A DNA stretch of 64,000 nt from HLUCCA09 sp965277275 (GTDB lineage Bacteria > Pseudomonadota > Alphaproteobacteria > Rhodobacterales > Rhodobacteraceae). A model generated the notes under the pieces. The model saw only the letters and a program-made list of their open reading frames with translations, did not search any database and was not told where the DNA came from. How positions within the stretch are numbered: position 1 is the stretch's first letter; each line of letters opens with the position of its first letter. The position numbers and the translations under genes are program-made. The DNA lies in the NCBI GenBank assembly GCA_965277275.1, contig CBDICG010000002.1:310001-374000 (forward strand), given 5' to 3'. This document shows positions 40,109 to 49,776 of this stretch, in pieces.

Positions 40109-41386
40109 ATGAGCACCATCATCGACATTCACGCCCGCGAAATCCTCGACAGTCGCGGCAATCCGACCGTTGAGGTCGACGTGACCCTTGAGGACGGAAC
40201 CATGGGGCGCGCCGCTGTTCCGTCCGGCGCGTCGACAGGGGCGCATGAAGCCGTGGAAAAACGAGACGGCGACAAGACCCGCTACAAGGGCAAAGGCGTT
40301 CTGGAAGCGGTCGCGGCCGTGAACGGCGAGATCGCAGGGGCCCTGGTCGGGTTCGACGCGTCCGAGCAGGTCGCAATCGACCATATGATGATCGAGCTCG
40401 ACGGAACGGACAACAAGGGCAGGCTCGGCGCGAACGCGATACTCGGCGTGTCTCTAGCATCCGCGAAGGCCGCCGCTGATTTCCTCGGACAACCCCTCTT
40501 CCGCTATGTCGGTGGCACGTCCGCACGTGTTCTGCCTGTTCCCATGATGAACATCCTCAACGGCGGCGAACACGCGGACAATCCGATCGACATCCAGGAA
40601 TTCATGATCATGCCGGTGTCGGCGACCTCGATCGCCGAGGCTGTGCGCATGGGCTCGGAGATCTTCCACACTCTGAAATCCGAGCTCAAGGATGCCGGGC
40701 TCTCGACAGGCATCGGCGACGAAGGTGGCTTCGCACCCGACATCAAATCCACTCGTGAGGCGCTTGATTTCATCCTGAAATCCATCGAAGCGGCGGGCTA
40801 CGCACCGGGTACGGATATCGGGCTCGCCCTCGATTGCGCCGCGACGGAATACTTCCACGACGGCGCCTACATCCTCGCAGGCGAGGGGGAAACGCTCTCT
40901 CCCGAGTCGAATGTCAGCTACCTGCAGGCGCTCTGCAACGACTACCCCATCCTCTCCATCGAAGACGGCTGTTCGGAGGACGACTGGGAAGGCTGGATCG
41001 CTCTCACGAGCGCGCTCGGCTCACAAGTCCAGCTGGTCGGGGACGATCTCTTCGTCACGAACCCGACCCGCTTGCGCCGTGGCATCGAGGAAGGTGCTGG
41101 CAACGCATTGCTGGTGAAGGTCAACCAGATCGGCACGCTCACCGAAACGCTCGCAGCCGTGGATATGGCGCACAGGGCCCGGATGAATTGTGTGATGTCG
41201 CACCGCTCCGGCGAGACCGAAGACGCCACCATCGCCGACCTTGCCGTGGCCACGAACTGCGGACAGATCAAGACCGGCTCGCTGGCACGTTCGGATCGTC
41301 TGGCAAAGTACAATCAGCTGATCCGGATCGAAGAGGATCTCGGCGAGACGGCCGTGTTCGCAGGTCAGACGTTGTCTGGCGGCTGA
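40109..41386 (+). CDS. eno: Enolase
   Basis: Glycolytic 2-phosphoglycerate dehydratase, 425 residues. The start at 40109 (MSTIIDIHAREILDSRGNPT) is the family N-terminus; the open frame upstream is not coding. Conserved SGASTGAHEAVE, the NGGEHADN loop, GDEGGFAP, the magnesium ligands in IEDGCSEDDW and GDDLFVTN, and the signature SHRSGETEDATIADLAV are all present. Single gene, GGGG-type ribosome site upstream. Confidence 0.98.
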   Translation: MSTIIDIHAREILDSRGNPTVEVDVTLEDGTMGRAAVPSGASTGAHEAVEKRDGDKTRYKGKGVLEAVAAVNGEIAGALVGFDASEQVAIDHMMIELDGTDNKGRLGANAILGVSLASAKAAADFLGQPLFRYVGGTSARVLPVPMMNILNGGEHADNPIDIQEFMIMPVSATSIAEAVRMGSEIFHTLKSELKDAGLSTGIGDEGGFAPDIKSTREALDFILKSIEAAGYAPGTDIGLALDCAATEYFHDGAYILAGEGETLSPESNVSYLQALCNDYPILSIEDGCSEDDWEGWIALTSALGSQVQLVGDDLFVTNPTRLRRGIEEGAGNALLVKVNQIGTLTETLAAVDMAHRARMNCVMSHRSGETEDATIADLAVATNCGQIKTGSLARSDRLAKYNQLIRIEEDLGETAVFAGQTLSGG

Positions 41387-41409
41387 GGCGCGCAGGCGCA
41401 CCCAATCGC

Positions 41410-41835
41410 ATGACGGCCGAAGAGATCATCGCGCGCCTTGCACTCGCGCCCCACCCAGAAGGCGGCTGGTACCGCCAGACATGGGAGGACGACACAGGTG
41501 CAGGGCGCGCAACCGGCACAGCCATCTACTATCTGTTGACCGAGGGCCAGAAGAGCCACTGGCACACAGTCGATGCGACGGAGATCTGGCACTACTATGC
41601 CGGCGCGCCACTCGTTCTCTCGACCTCGCCAAGCCGCTCCGGCCCAGCCACAGATCATCACCTCGGGCCGGCGATCGACACGGGCGCTGCCCCTCAGATC
41701 ATCGTTCCGCAGGGGCATTGGCAGGCCGCCGCAACCACCGGCGCCTGGAGCCTTGTTGGCTGCACTGTCTCACCCGGTTTCCGGTTCGACGGCTTCATAC
41801 TCGCAGAGCCCGGTTTCGACATTCCGCGCGGCTAG
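41410..41835 (+). CDS. Cupin protein, DUF985 family
   Basis: Small beta-barrel protein of 141 residues, recognised by LAPHPEGGWYRQTW, SHWHTVDATEIWHYYAGAPL and the C-terminal WSLVGCTVSPGFRFDGF. The histidines of SHWH and EIWH are arranged like a cupin metal site. Family members include an epimerase-like fold; no reaction is established for this one. It follows eno by 23 bases on the same strand and ends 4 bases from the convergent anmK. Confidence 0.9.
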   Translation: MTAEEIIARLALAPHPEGGWYRQTWEDDTGAGRATGTAIYYLLTEGQKSHWHTVDATEIWHYYAGAPLVLSTSPSRSGPATDHHLGPAIDTGAAPQIIVPQGHWQAAATTGAWSLVGCTVSPGFRFDGFILAEPGFDIPRG

Positions 41836-41839
41836 CGCC

Positions 41840-42958
41840 CTACCCGTGCGGCTGCGATACTTCGCCCCCGCCGACAGCGGCTGCAACGCCGGTTGTCCCG
41901 GGAAACGTCGTTGGCAACCCGCGCGTCACCCGAGCCGAGAGGTAGGCAAAGGCTTGCGCCTCGATCATGTCGCCGTCCAGCCCCACGTCCTCGACCGGCA
42001 CCACCGGCGCGTCGAGGGCTTCCGCTATCATCTGCATCATGATGGGATTCCTGCGTCCACCACCAGTGACAAGCACGCGGGCGACGGGCTCGGGGAAGAA
42101 CTCCGCACCGCGCAATACGCCGACAGCGACGGCGGCGGTCAGGGTCGCGGCTCCATCCGCGGCCCCCATCGCGTCCACGGCGGCTATCAACTCCGGAAAA
42201 TCGTTTCGGTCAAGGGACTTCGGCGGCACGCGCATGAAATAGGGGTGCTCCGCGAAATGCTCGACTGTCCCCTGGTCGACAGCGCCCTCCGCCGCCAGTG
42301 CTCCATCCTCGTCAAAAGCTTTGCCGAGCCAATCGGCAACATGGTCGTCGAGGGGAGCATTGGCCGGGCCGGTATCGAAGGCAAGCAACGCGCCCGCCTC
42401 CTCCGGGCCAGCGCAGCGCGCGTCGAGCCAGGTCAGATTTCCCACACCGCCGAGATTCAAGAACGCGACTGGCTCGGTCAGGCCCACATGCTTTGCCAGG
42501 GCGAAGTGGTAGGCAGGCGCAAGCGGCGCCCCCTGCCCTCCCAATTGGATGTCGGCGCTCCGGAAATCCCAGATCACCGGCAGGCCGAGCGCGTCGGCGA
42601 TCCTTACTCCGTCGCCGGCTTGGTGTGTGCCCCGTCCCATGGGCTCATGCGCCAGGGTCTGGCCATGGATACCCACCATTTCCACGTCGCCGGCATCCGG
42701 GTCCGCAAGAAGCTTGGTCAGCACTTCCAGATGTGCCGTTTCCACGACGCGCGCCGCGGCTTCTGCCGCGTCGTCGCCAGGCCAGGTGCCCAGCGCCGTT
42801 TTCAGCACCTCACGTTCGGCTTGGCTGTAGGCGCGGTATGCTGTCGGGCCGAACGCGTTGAGGCGCGCGCCATCTGTCTCGATGATGGCTGCATCCACGC
42901 CGTCCAGAGAGGTCCCCGACATCGCCCCGGCTACACGAACATTCCCGGTCTTGCGCAT
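41840..42958 (-). CDS. anmK: Anhydro-N-acetylmuramic acid kinase
   Basis: Cell-wall recycling kinase, 372 residues, which opens and phosphorylates 1,6-anhydro-MurNAc to MurNAc-6-phosphate. The ASKHA nucleotide motif GAMSGTSLDGVDAA is at residues ~11-24; GIHGQTLAHEP, the NLGGVGNLTW motif and GGGRRNPIMM follow. The start at 42958 has GGAGG eight bases upstream, and the gene is divergent from tyrS with only 47 bases between the start codons. No mltG link: the anhydro-sugar substrate comes from lytic transglycosylases encoded elsewhere, such as MltG in this window. Confidence 0.95.
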   Translation of the reverse strand: MRKTGNVRVAGAMSGTSLDGVDAAIIETDGARLNAFGPTAYRAYSQAEREVLKTALGTWPGDDAAEAAARVVETAHLEVLTKLLADPDAGDVEMVGIHGQTLAHEPMGRGTHQAGDGVRIADALGLPVIWDFRSADIQLGGQGAPLAPAYHFALAKHVGLTEPVAFLNLGGVGNLTWLDARCAGPEEAGALLAFDTGPANAPLDDHVADWLGKAFDEDGALAAEGAVDQGTVEHFAEHPYFMRVPPKSLDRNDFPELIAAVDAMGAADGAATLTAAVAVGVLRGAEFFPEPVARVLVTGGGRRNPIMMQMIAEALDAPVVPVEDVGLDGDMIEAQAFAYLSARVTRGLPTTFPGTTGVAAAVGGGEVSQPHG

Positions 42959-43005
42959 GCTCTTTTCCTCCAAGCCTTGCCTCGCTATAGCGGGGCGCGC
43001 TTCGA

Positions 43006-44283
43006 ATGGACATATCGACGATGACGTACCGCCCGAAATCCGACTTTCTGACAACGGTCATAGAGCGTGGCTACTTCGCCGATTGCACGGATCTGCAATC
43101 GTTGGACGAATCTCTGCTCGAGGGGCCGGTGACGGCCTATATCGGCTACGATGCTACGGCGGCATCGCTGCATGTCGGGCATCTCTTAAATATCATGCTT
43201 CTGCGTTGGTTCCAGCGCACCGGGCATCGACCGATCACGCTGATGGGGGGCGGCACAACCAAGGTGGGCGATCCCTCGTTCCGATCTGAAGAACGCCCGC
43301 TGCTCGATGCCGCGGCGATTGACCGGAACATCGGCGGCATGCAGCGTGTCTTCGAGCGCTATCTCGACTACGACGCGGCGCAGCAGCCCGCCCTCATGCG
43401 CAACAACGCGGAGTGGCTTGACGAGCTGAACTATCTCGAGTTCCTCCGCGACATCGGTCGGCATTTCTCGGTCAACAGAATGCTGAGCTTCGAGAGTGTG
43501 AAATCGCGGCTCGACCGCGAGCAATCGCTCTCGTTTCTCGAGTTCAACTACATGATCCTGCAGGCCTACGATTTTCTGGAGCTCAATCGTCGTTACGCGT
43601 GCAGGCTGCAGATGGGCGGTTCGGATCAATGGGGCAATATTGTCAACGGGATCGACCTGACGCGCCGTGTGCTTGACCGGGAGATCTTTGGCCTGACCAC
43701 GCCTTTGATGACCACGTCGGATGGTCGCAAGATGGGCAAGAGCGCGTCGGGCGCTGTCTGGCTCGATGCGGACATGCTTTCGCCCTATGAGTTCTGGCAG
43801 TTCTGGCGCAACACAACTGACGCCGATGTCGGGCGTTTTTTGCGCCTCTACACGGAGCTGCCGCTTGACGAGTGCGCCCGCCTCGGTGCCCTTGGCGGAT
43901 CGGAGATCAACGACGCCAAAGTCAGACTGGCCAACGAGGTAACGACACTTCTTCATGGCGCTAAAGCCGCGCAGAGCGCTGAAGCGACCGCCCGCGAGGT
44001 CTTCGAGAGCGGCGGTACGGGGGATGACCTGCCCCGGCTGGATCTCACTCGCTCCGAAGTTGCCGAGGGCATCAGCGTCGTACAGCTGATCGTACGGTCC
44101 GGGCTCACGAAAACCGGCAAGGAGGCCAAGCGCCTGATTGCGGACCGCGGCGCGCGGATGAACGACGACCTCATCACCGATCCCGGCCATATGATCACTG
44201 CGGACAATCTGAGCTCCGCGGTCAAGCTTTCGGCCGGAAAGAAGCGGCACGCATTGGTCGTCTTGTCCGAGAAAGACGGATGA
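43006..44283 (+). CDS. tyrS: Tyrosyl-tRNA synthetase
   Basis: Class I aminoacyl-tRNA synthetase for tyrosine, 425 residues. The HIGH-type motif is HVGH at 56-59, the tyrosine-binding region GGSDQWGNI follows at about 204-212, and KMGKS is at 242-246. A C-terminal S4 RNA-binding domain is present (GLTKTGKEAKRLIADRGARMND). A second in-frame ATG at 43021 (MTYRPKSDF) is a possible start; neither has a convincing ribosome site. Confidence 0.97.
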   Translation: MDISTMTYRPKSDFLTTVIERGYFADCTDLQSLDESLLEGPVTAYIGYDATAASLHVGHLLNIMLLRWFQRTGHRPITLMGGGTTKVGDPSFRSEERPLLDAAAIDRNIGGMQRVFERYLDYDAAQQPALMRNNAEWLDELNYLEFLRDIGRHFSVNRMLSFESVKSRLDREQSLSFLEFNYMILQAYDFLELNRRYACRLQMGGSDQWGNIVNGIDLTRRVLDREIFGLTTPLMTTSDGRKMGKSASGAVWLDADMLSPYEFWQFWRNTTDADVGRFLRLYTELPLDECARLGALGGSEINDAKVRLANEVTTLLHGAKAAQSAEATAREVFESGGTGDDLPRLDLTRSEVAEGISVVQLIVRSGLTKTGKEAKRLIADRGARMNDDLITDPGHMITADNLSSAVKLSAGKKRHALVVLSEKDG

Positions 44284-44568
44284 CCTTCTAGCAGTGGGTG
44301 GGACGGCCCCGCGCAAAGCGCGATGAGATCCACAAGACGGCGGCAGGCTGCACGGTCAAGTTGGATGGGCTGTAGGGCCAAAGTCTTGCGCCACGTATTC
44401 ATCATTGAGCGAGCACTTCTGGCCATGAACAGACCGCATGTCGTGCGTGAAACCCTGTCCACCACGCGCCCGATCACGCCGCCCGTCCCGTAGGCCATTG
44501 GACCGAGCGATCTTACTGACTGTCTCGGCGGTCCTTTCCACCACTTGATGGCGCCACAGCCGCCGCAG
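44284..44568. other. Gap between convergent tyrS and cckA; no gene seen
   Basis: About 285 bases. The minus strand is open over much of this (44356-44544 and a longer frame that runs into cckA antisense space), but without a ribosome site or recognisable domain. It may hold a decayed gene; no clear terminator was seen. Confidence 0.45.
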
Positions 44569-46923
44569 CTAGTGGATCTGATTGTAGACCGTGGATGCGA
44601 GTTCATTGAGGGAAAACGGCTTTGGGAGGAAGACGGAGTTCGGGATTCGCGCCTGATCCTCCGCAAAGCTTTCCTCTGCGTAGCCGGATACGAAGACCAC
44701 CTTGGCATCTGGACGCGCTTCGAGAGCCTGGCGTACCCAGCTGGGGCCATCCATTCCCGGCATGATCACATCCGTCACAAAGACATCGACCTTGAGGTCC
44801 ACGTCCTCGAGCGCTTTCAGCGCGTCCTCCGCGCATTCCGCTTCGATCACCGTGTAGCCTCGCAAACGGAGCGCGCGTGACGCAAAGGTGCGAACCGGTG
44901 CTTCGTCCTCGACAAGGAGCACAACGCCTTCCTCCCGCACCGGCCCGGCTTCCGCAGGGGCGGGCTCGGCTACGACCTCCTTCTGCGCCGTTGCATCAAT
45001 GGCCGGGAAGAACAGTGTAAATGTCGTGCCCGCTCCAAGCACCGAGTCGGCAAAGATGTAGCCGCCGCTTTGCTTGATAATGCCGTAGGCGGTCGACAGG
45101 CCGAGCCCGGTGCCGTCTCCGACACGCTTGGTCGAGAAGAACGGTTCGAAGACTTTCGACAAGTTCTCGGGAGAGATCCCCACTCCACCGTCTGTCACCC
45201 GGACAAGCACGTAGTCTCCCTGCGGCACCTCCACACGATCCCGCCGGAACGGCTCCTCGAATGAGCGCGTTTCCGTCTCGATGCGCACTTCGCCACCATC
45301 CGGCATCGCATCACGGGCATTGACGACGAGGTTCATGATGACCTGTTCGAGCTGCCTCTTGTCGGCACGGATCGGACGCAGTTCGGGATCGTGTGACAGG
45401 GTCAGAACGACCTTCTCCCCCACCAGTCGATTCAACAGGTGTGTCAACTCGCCGAGACTGTCACGCAGGTTCACCGGCTCCATTTGCAGCGTCTGCTTGC
45501 GTGAGAAGGCCAAGAGCTGCCCCACCAGACTGGCTGCGCGGTTGGCATTCTGGTTGATCTGGAGGAGGTCGCCATAATCCGGATCGTCCGGCGCATGGCG
45601 CAGCAGCAGGAGGTCGCAATGCCCTGAGATGGCTGTCAGAAGATTGTTGAAGTCGTGCGCGACACCTCCAGCGAGTTGACCGATCGCTTGCATTTTTTGG
45701 CTCTGGACAAACTGGGCTTCGAGCGACTTGAGCTCGGTTGCATCGTTCAGAACAGCAATGAGAACGGTTTCACCCTGCTCCGTGATCCGTTCGAGCGTGA
45801 CCTGAACAAACGTCTCGCTCGTTTGATCGTTCGATCGCAGGGTTTCCGGGCGACGCAATCCACGCCCCGCGGCCGCGTCGGCGAGCCATTCGTTCATCGG
45901 TCTGCCCAGCCCTTCGAGCAGCGTCGAAAGGCGCGCGCCCTTCGTGGCAGATTTCCCAAGAAGCGAACGAGCGAGCCGATTGATATCAAGCACGTTTCCA
46001 CTGGAGTCGAGCTTGAGGAGTGCCACCGGCATCGCCTCGAAGGCACTCGCACCGCCCTCCCCAAGCGGGACAGGATCCGTCTCTTCGGAGGACGGAAGAA
46101 TGAACATCTCCCGCCGCCCTGCAGCGCCTTCGACCTCGATGACGCGTGCACGGATGGATCCATCCGCGGAGTTCAGGACATGCACGTTTCCGGGCCGGAT
46201 CGGCAGGTCGGTGAAGATCCTGTCGAGCGACTTGACCCGTCCTCCAAGTAGGCGCCGTAGCGCTTCGTTCATGAAGAGGATCGTCCCCGTCTTGCTGACG
46301 GTCATCATCGGAAGGCTCAGGGCATCAGCACCCCGACCGGGTGCATTGCGCTCCGCGATGTCCTCGATGCGCCACAGGTACTCGTCGTCGCCGACCTGAT
46401 GCACAGACAGCCGGACATGTCCGCGTCGGGTCACGATGTCCTCACGGGCCGAGCCGCGGGCTTCGGACTGGGCCTGAAGCCGCGCCAGAATAGCGGAAGG
46501 GTTGGCGAAGAGATCCCTCATGAGACGCGCCAGCGTGACGTCGTCGCCTTCGGTGCTGAACCGCTCGCGTGCCGCTGCGTTCGAGCTGCGCAAGGTCCCA
46601 TCGCCAGCGACGGTCAGGCTGGGTGCGGAATCGAACTCGATCACCGTTCGGATTGCGAGGCCAAGATCACGCTGTCGCGCGCGATACCGCGCCGCAAGAA
46701 AGTAAATCAGAACCGCAAGAAAGAGCAGTGTGAGGCCGCCAACCACCGGGGCAATCGCAGGCCAGGGGCGCGGCATGACAAGCGAAAGGCACCCCAGCAC
46801 AGTCGCACAAAGCAACAGCATCCAGACGCCGCCAACATAGGAGGCAGCATATCGGCTAAGGCTGTTCGTCTTTAGCGCCCATTGTGCCACGCACTGACTC
46901 CCCGTCGATTCTGCTGCCCCCAT
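44569..46923 (-). CDS. cckA: Hybrid histidine kinase CckA
   Basis: Membrane-bound hybrid kinase/phosphatase, 784 residues, top of the CckA-ChpT-CtrA phosphorelay. Two N-terminal spans (about 33-50 and 56-76) are followed by PAS-like domains, the dimerisation domain with phospho-accepting histidine 423 in GGVAHDFNNLLTAISGH, the ATPase boxes (NLVVNARDAMPDGG; GDGTGLGLSTAYGI) and a C-terminal receiver with aspartate 718 in VTDVIMPGMDG. In Rhodobacterales this relay controls motility, quorum-linked traits and GTA production and release. A perfect CtrA box lies just before its start codon. Confidence 0.95.
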   Translation of the reverse strand: MGAAESTGSQCVAQWALKTNSLSRYAASYVGGVWMLLLCATVLGCLSLVMPRPWPAIAPVVGGLTLLFLAVLIYFLAARYRARQRDLGLAIRTVIEFDSAPSLTVAGDGTLRSSNAAARERFSTEGDDVTLARLMRDLFANPSAILARLQAQSEARGSAREDIVTRRGHVRLSVHQVGDDEYLWRIEDIAERNAPGRGADALSLPMMTVSKTGTILFMNEALRRLLGGRVKSLDRIFTDLPIRPGNVHVLNSADGSIRARVIEVEGAAGRREMFILPSSEETDPVPLGEGGASAFEAMPVALLKLDSSGNVLDINRLARSLLGKSATKGARLSTLLEGLGRPMNEWLADAAAGRGLRRPETLRSNDQTSETFVQVTLERITEQGETVLIAVLNDATELKSLEAQFVQSQKMQAIGQLAGGVAHDFNNLLTAISGHCDLLLLRHAPDDPDYGDLLQINQNANRAASLVGQLLAFSRKQTLQMEPVNLRDSLGELTHLLNRLVGEKVVLTLSHDPELRPIRADKRQLEQVIMNLVVNARDAMPDGGEVRIETETRSFEEPFRRDRVEVPQGDYVLVRVTDGGVGISPENLSKVFEPFFSTKRVGDGTGLGLSTAYGIIKQSGGYIFADSVLGAGTTFTLFFPAIDATAQKEVVAEPAPAEAGPVREEGVVLLVEDEAPVRTFASRALRLRGYTVIEAECAEDALKALEDVDLKVDVFVTDVIMPGMDGPSWVRQALEARPDAKVVFVSGYAEESFAEDQARIPNSVFLPKPFSLNELASTVYNQIH

Positions 46924-46938
46924 ATCTTCCGAAAATCG

Positions 46939-46953
46939 TTAATGGCGGCTTAA
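46939..46953 (-). promoter_or_regulatory. CtrA-binding box upstream of cckA
   Basis: TTAA-N7-TTAA, read on the minus strand as TTAAGCCGCCATTAAC, matching the full CtrA consensus including the trailing C. It lies 16 bases before the cckA start, close enough for either activation or repression of cckA by its own pathway output. Confidence 0.7.
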
Positions 46954-46982
46954 TTGCACGCTGTGGCGCAACAGAACTCGCC

Positions 46983-48167
46983 CTAAGGTTGAGGGGTTCG
47001 TGCCAGCAAAGCAAGGAAAAAGCCATCGCCCCCGCGGGTCGGCGAGATGGATTGCGTTTGGCGCACTGTCCATTCCCTTGAGGAATCCCCGGGACGCGCT
47101 CGCTCGAATTGAGACACCACGTCGGTGTTCTCGGGCGAAAGGATCGAACACGTCGCATACGCCAGCCAACCATCATCGCGTACCAGATCGGAGGCCTCCG
47201 CAAGGATCTGTACCTGCAGCGTCGTCAGTTCCGTCAAACGCTCCGGCGTCAGCGCCCACTTCGCCTCGGGCTGCCGACGCCAGGCCCCACTCCCACTGCA
47301 GGGGACATCCGTCAGGACCAGATCGTACGGAGCATGGGCCTTGATCTCCCCGCTCGGCAAGGTCCGGATCTCAAGGCCAGCGCGCTGCGCGCGCACCGGA
47401 AGATCCGTCATCCTCGCCGGATCCGCGTCATGGGCAAAGACCTCGGCCCCCATCGCAGCCAATGCCAGCGATTTGCCACCACCCCCGGCACAGTAATCCA
47501 GCACCCGTGATCCGGCAGAAACAGGCAACGCCGCGCAGACCGCCTGGGACGCCGCATCCTGGATCTCGACCAATCCTTCGCCGAACGCGGCGCTCTGGCG
47601 CAGCCTTCGCCCGCCCGACACGATGCGCAGCGCCCACGGCGAAAGTGCGTGTACCTCGGCGGCTATTCCATCTTGCTCGAGTGCCGCTAGGGCGGCCTGC
47701 GCATTCGTACGGTGCGCATTCCATCGCACGAAAAGATCCGCACGATCGCGAAACGACTGACAGACGGGCACGAGATCGCTGCCCAAACCCGCCTCAAGAA
47801 GGGGAACAAGCCAGTCCTGCACATCAAGCGCCGCTGCCCCTTCCGGGCTCTTTCCCGCGTTCCGCTCGGTGGAGGTCAGGGGATCCAGCGCATACTTCGC
47901 ACCGCAGAAAACGGCGTCTACATCCTCGCTCCGTTCACGCAGCAGCCCAAGGACGCGCGCGCGCCCGGTCTCGCCACCACCCCGCATCGCGGAGGATCGC
48001 CATCGACGCACGCCATCGAATACGACATCCCGCACCGCGGCCCTATCGCCGGAACCGGCATAGCGGTTCTGCCGCGCCCAATTCGTAAGGACCTGCTCAG
48101 CTGGGCGCCCGGTTTCGATCTCATCGAGCAACACCGCAGCGGTGGCGTAACGGGCGGCGGGGGTCAT
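46983..48167 (-). CDS. RsmB/NOP2/Sun-type RNA cytosine methyltransferase
   Basis: SAM-dependent m5C RNA methyltransferase, 394 residues. An N-terminal NusB-like region (ATAAVLLDEIETGRPAEQVL) precedes the methyltransferase domain with VLDYCAGGGGKSLALAAMGA (SAM motif I), the DVPCSGSGAWRRQPEAKW motif and the catalytic cysteine in YATCSILSPEN. Start at 48167 (MTPAARYATAAVL); earlier ATGs extend into the divergent promoter. It resembles RsmB but is shorter, so the exact rRNA target is uncertain. Divergent from the YcjX gene. Confidence 0.9.
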   Translation of the reverse strand: MTPAARYATAAVLLDEIETGRPAEQVLTNWARQNRYAGSGDRAAVRDVVFDGVRRWRSSAMRGGGETGRARVLGLLRERSEDVDAVFCGAKYALDPLTSTERNAGKSPEGAAALDVQDWLVPLLEAGLGSDLVPVCQSFRDRADLFVRWNAHRTNAQAALAALEQDGIAAEVHALSPWALRIVSGGRRLRQSAAFGEGLVEIQDAASQAVCAALPVSAGSRVLDYCAGGGGKSLALAAMGAEVFAHDADPARMTDLPVRAQRAGLEIRTLPSGEIKAHAPYDLVLTDVPCSGSGAWRRQPEAKWALTPERLTELTTLQVQILAEASDLVRDDGWLAYATCSILSPENTDVVSQFERARPGDSSREWTVRQTQSISPTRGGDGFFLALLARTPQP

Positions 48168-48360
48168 CGCAGTCTGCTCCGGACAATGCTCGGACGGCTC
48201 CGGCATGACCCGGGGCGCGCGCCCTTCTCGCGCTCGCCCGCTCCCTCGCAAACGCCCATACCAGCACCTCTTTCTTGCTCTCTGCCCGATCCGAGCCGCG
48301 GCCCACGTCTAGGCACCGCGACACCCGGTGTCTATGTAGACCGCAACGAAAGGGGCAGGC

Positions 48361-49773
48361 ATGGTACTGGGGCGGATCGCGGACGGGATCGCGCACGGTG
48401 TGGAAACGGCGACGTCAGGCGTGACGGGGCTTTTTTCGGAAACCGTGGTGCGCGTTGGGGTGACGGGGCTGGCGCGCGCCGGCAAAACCGTCTTCATCAC
48501 ATCCCTTGTCGCCAACCTGCTGAATCGTGGCCGCATGCCCGGCTTGCAGGCCGTTTCGTCCGGGGCGATCCGGGCCGCGTGGCTGCAACCCCAGCCCGAC
48601 GACACCGTCCCTCGCTTCGCCTACGAGCGGCACCTCGCGGCCTTGACGGGGCATCCTCCGGTCTGGCCAGACAGCACGCGCGCCGTCTCGCAATTGCGGC
48701 TTTCATTCAAGGTTCAGCCGACAGGGATGCTGGGCGCGCTCTCCGGTCCGCGCACCGTCCACCTCGACATCGTCGACTATCCCGGGGAGTGGCTGCTCGA
48801 TCTGGGATTGATGGAGCAGAGCTTCGAGGATTGGTCGTCCGTTGTGCTCACCGCCGCCCACGCGCGCCGCGAGGCGGACGCGTTTCGCGCCCTGCTCGCC
48901 GAGACCGACCCAAGCGCTCCCCTCCAGGAGCCGAAGGCCGAGGCATTGGCCGAAGCTTATACCGCCTATCTGCGCGCGGCACGCGACGCCGGGTATTCGG
49001 ATTGCACCCCGGGGCGCTTCCTGATGCCAGGCGAGCTTGAGGGCTCTCCGGCGCTCACGTTTTGCCCTATTCCCCACGCACCGAGCCCGCGCGGCTCTCT
49101 CGCGCGCGAGATGGCGCGTCGCTTCGAGGCCTATAAATCCGGCGTCATCAAACCGTTCTTTCGCGAGCACTTTGCCCGGATTGACCGTCAGGTCGTCCTC
49201 GTGGACCTGCTGGACGCCATACACTCGGGTCCTCCGGCGCTCGCCGATCTTTCGAGGGGGCTCGACCGAACGCTCACCGCGTTCCGTCCGGGGCGGGCGT
49301 CGTGGCTGGCGCAGATCCTCGGCCAACGCCGCGTCGAGCGCATCCTGTTCGCGGCCACCAAGGCCGATCATCTGCACCATACCCAGCATCAGGCGATGTC
49401 CGACATCCTCGAGGCGATGCTTCGACAGGCCAAGGATCGCGCAGAGTTCGCCGGCGCACAAACGCAATCCCTCGCGCTTTCCGCGCTCCGCACCACCGTG
49501 GAGGAAGAGCGCATGCACGAGGGAGAGCCCCTTCCCATGGTCCGGGGCACTTTGCTCGATGGCCGACAGGCCGCGATGTATCCCGGGCGCCTGCCCGACG
49601 ATCCGGCGCGCCTTCTGACCCCCGCAGGTCAAGGCGCCGAGGCATGGCTCGACGGAGATTACAACGTGATGCGATTTGCCCCTCCGGGGACGCCCCTGCG
49701 CGCCGGAGAAGGCCCTCCCCACATCCGGCTGGACCGGGCCGCCGAGTTTCTGATTGGTGACAAGCTGAGGTGA
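48361..49773 (+). CDS. YcjX-like GTPase family protein
   Basis: Protein of the YcjX/DUF463 family, 470 residues, a P-loop GTPase-like protein. Walker A is GLARAGKTVF near residue 38-47; LDIVDYPGEWLLDLGLM resembles a switch region and FAATKADHLHHTQH holds the nucleotide-specificity TKAD. In enterobacteria ycjX and ycjF are adjacent and stress-linked (Psp regulon); here the YcjF-type gene follows after three bases. Confidence 0.93.
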   Translation: MVLGRIADGIAHGVETATSGVTGLFSETVVRVGVTGLARAGKTVFITSLVANLLNRGRMPGLQAVSSGAIRAAWLQPQPDDTVPRFAYERHLAALTGHPPVWPDSTRAVSQLRLSFKVQPTGMLGALSGPRTVHLDIVDYPGEWLLDLGLMEQSFEDWSSVVLTAAHARREADAFRALLAETDPSAPLQEPKAEALAEAYTAYLRAARDAGYSDCTPGRFLMPGELEGSPALTFCPIPHAPSPRGSLAREMARRFEAYKSGVIKPFFREHFARIDRQVVLVDLLDAIHSGPPALADLSRGLDRTLTAFRPGRASWLAQILGQRRVERILFAATKADHLHHTQHQAMSDILEAMLRQAKDRAEFAGAQTQSLALSALRTTVEEERMHEGEPLPMVRGTLLDGRQAAMYPGRLPDDPARLLTPAGQGAEAWLDGDYNVMRFAPPGTPLRAGEGPPHIRLDRAAEFLIGDKLR

Positions 49774-49776
49774 ACG

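Noticed and set aside
44356..44544. 62-codon minus-strand frame in the tyrS-cckA gap, considered as a transposase remnant
   Set aside because: No DDE-type motif or inverted repeats could be seen.
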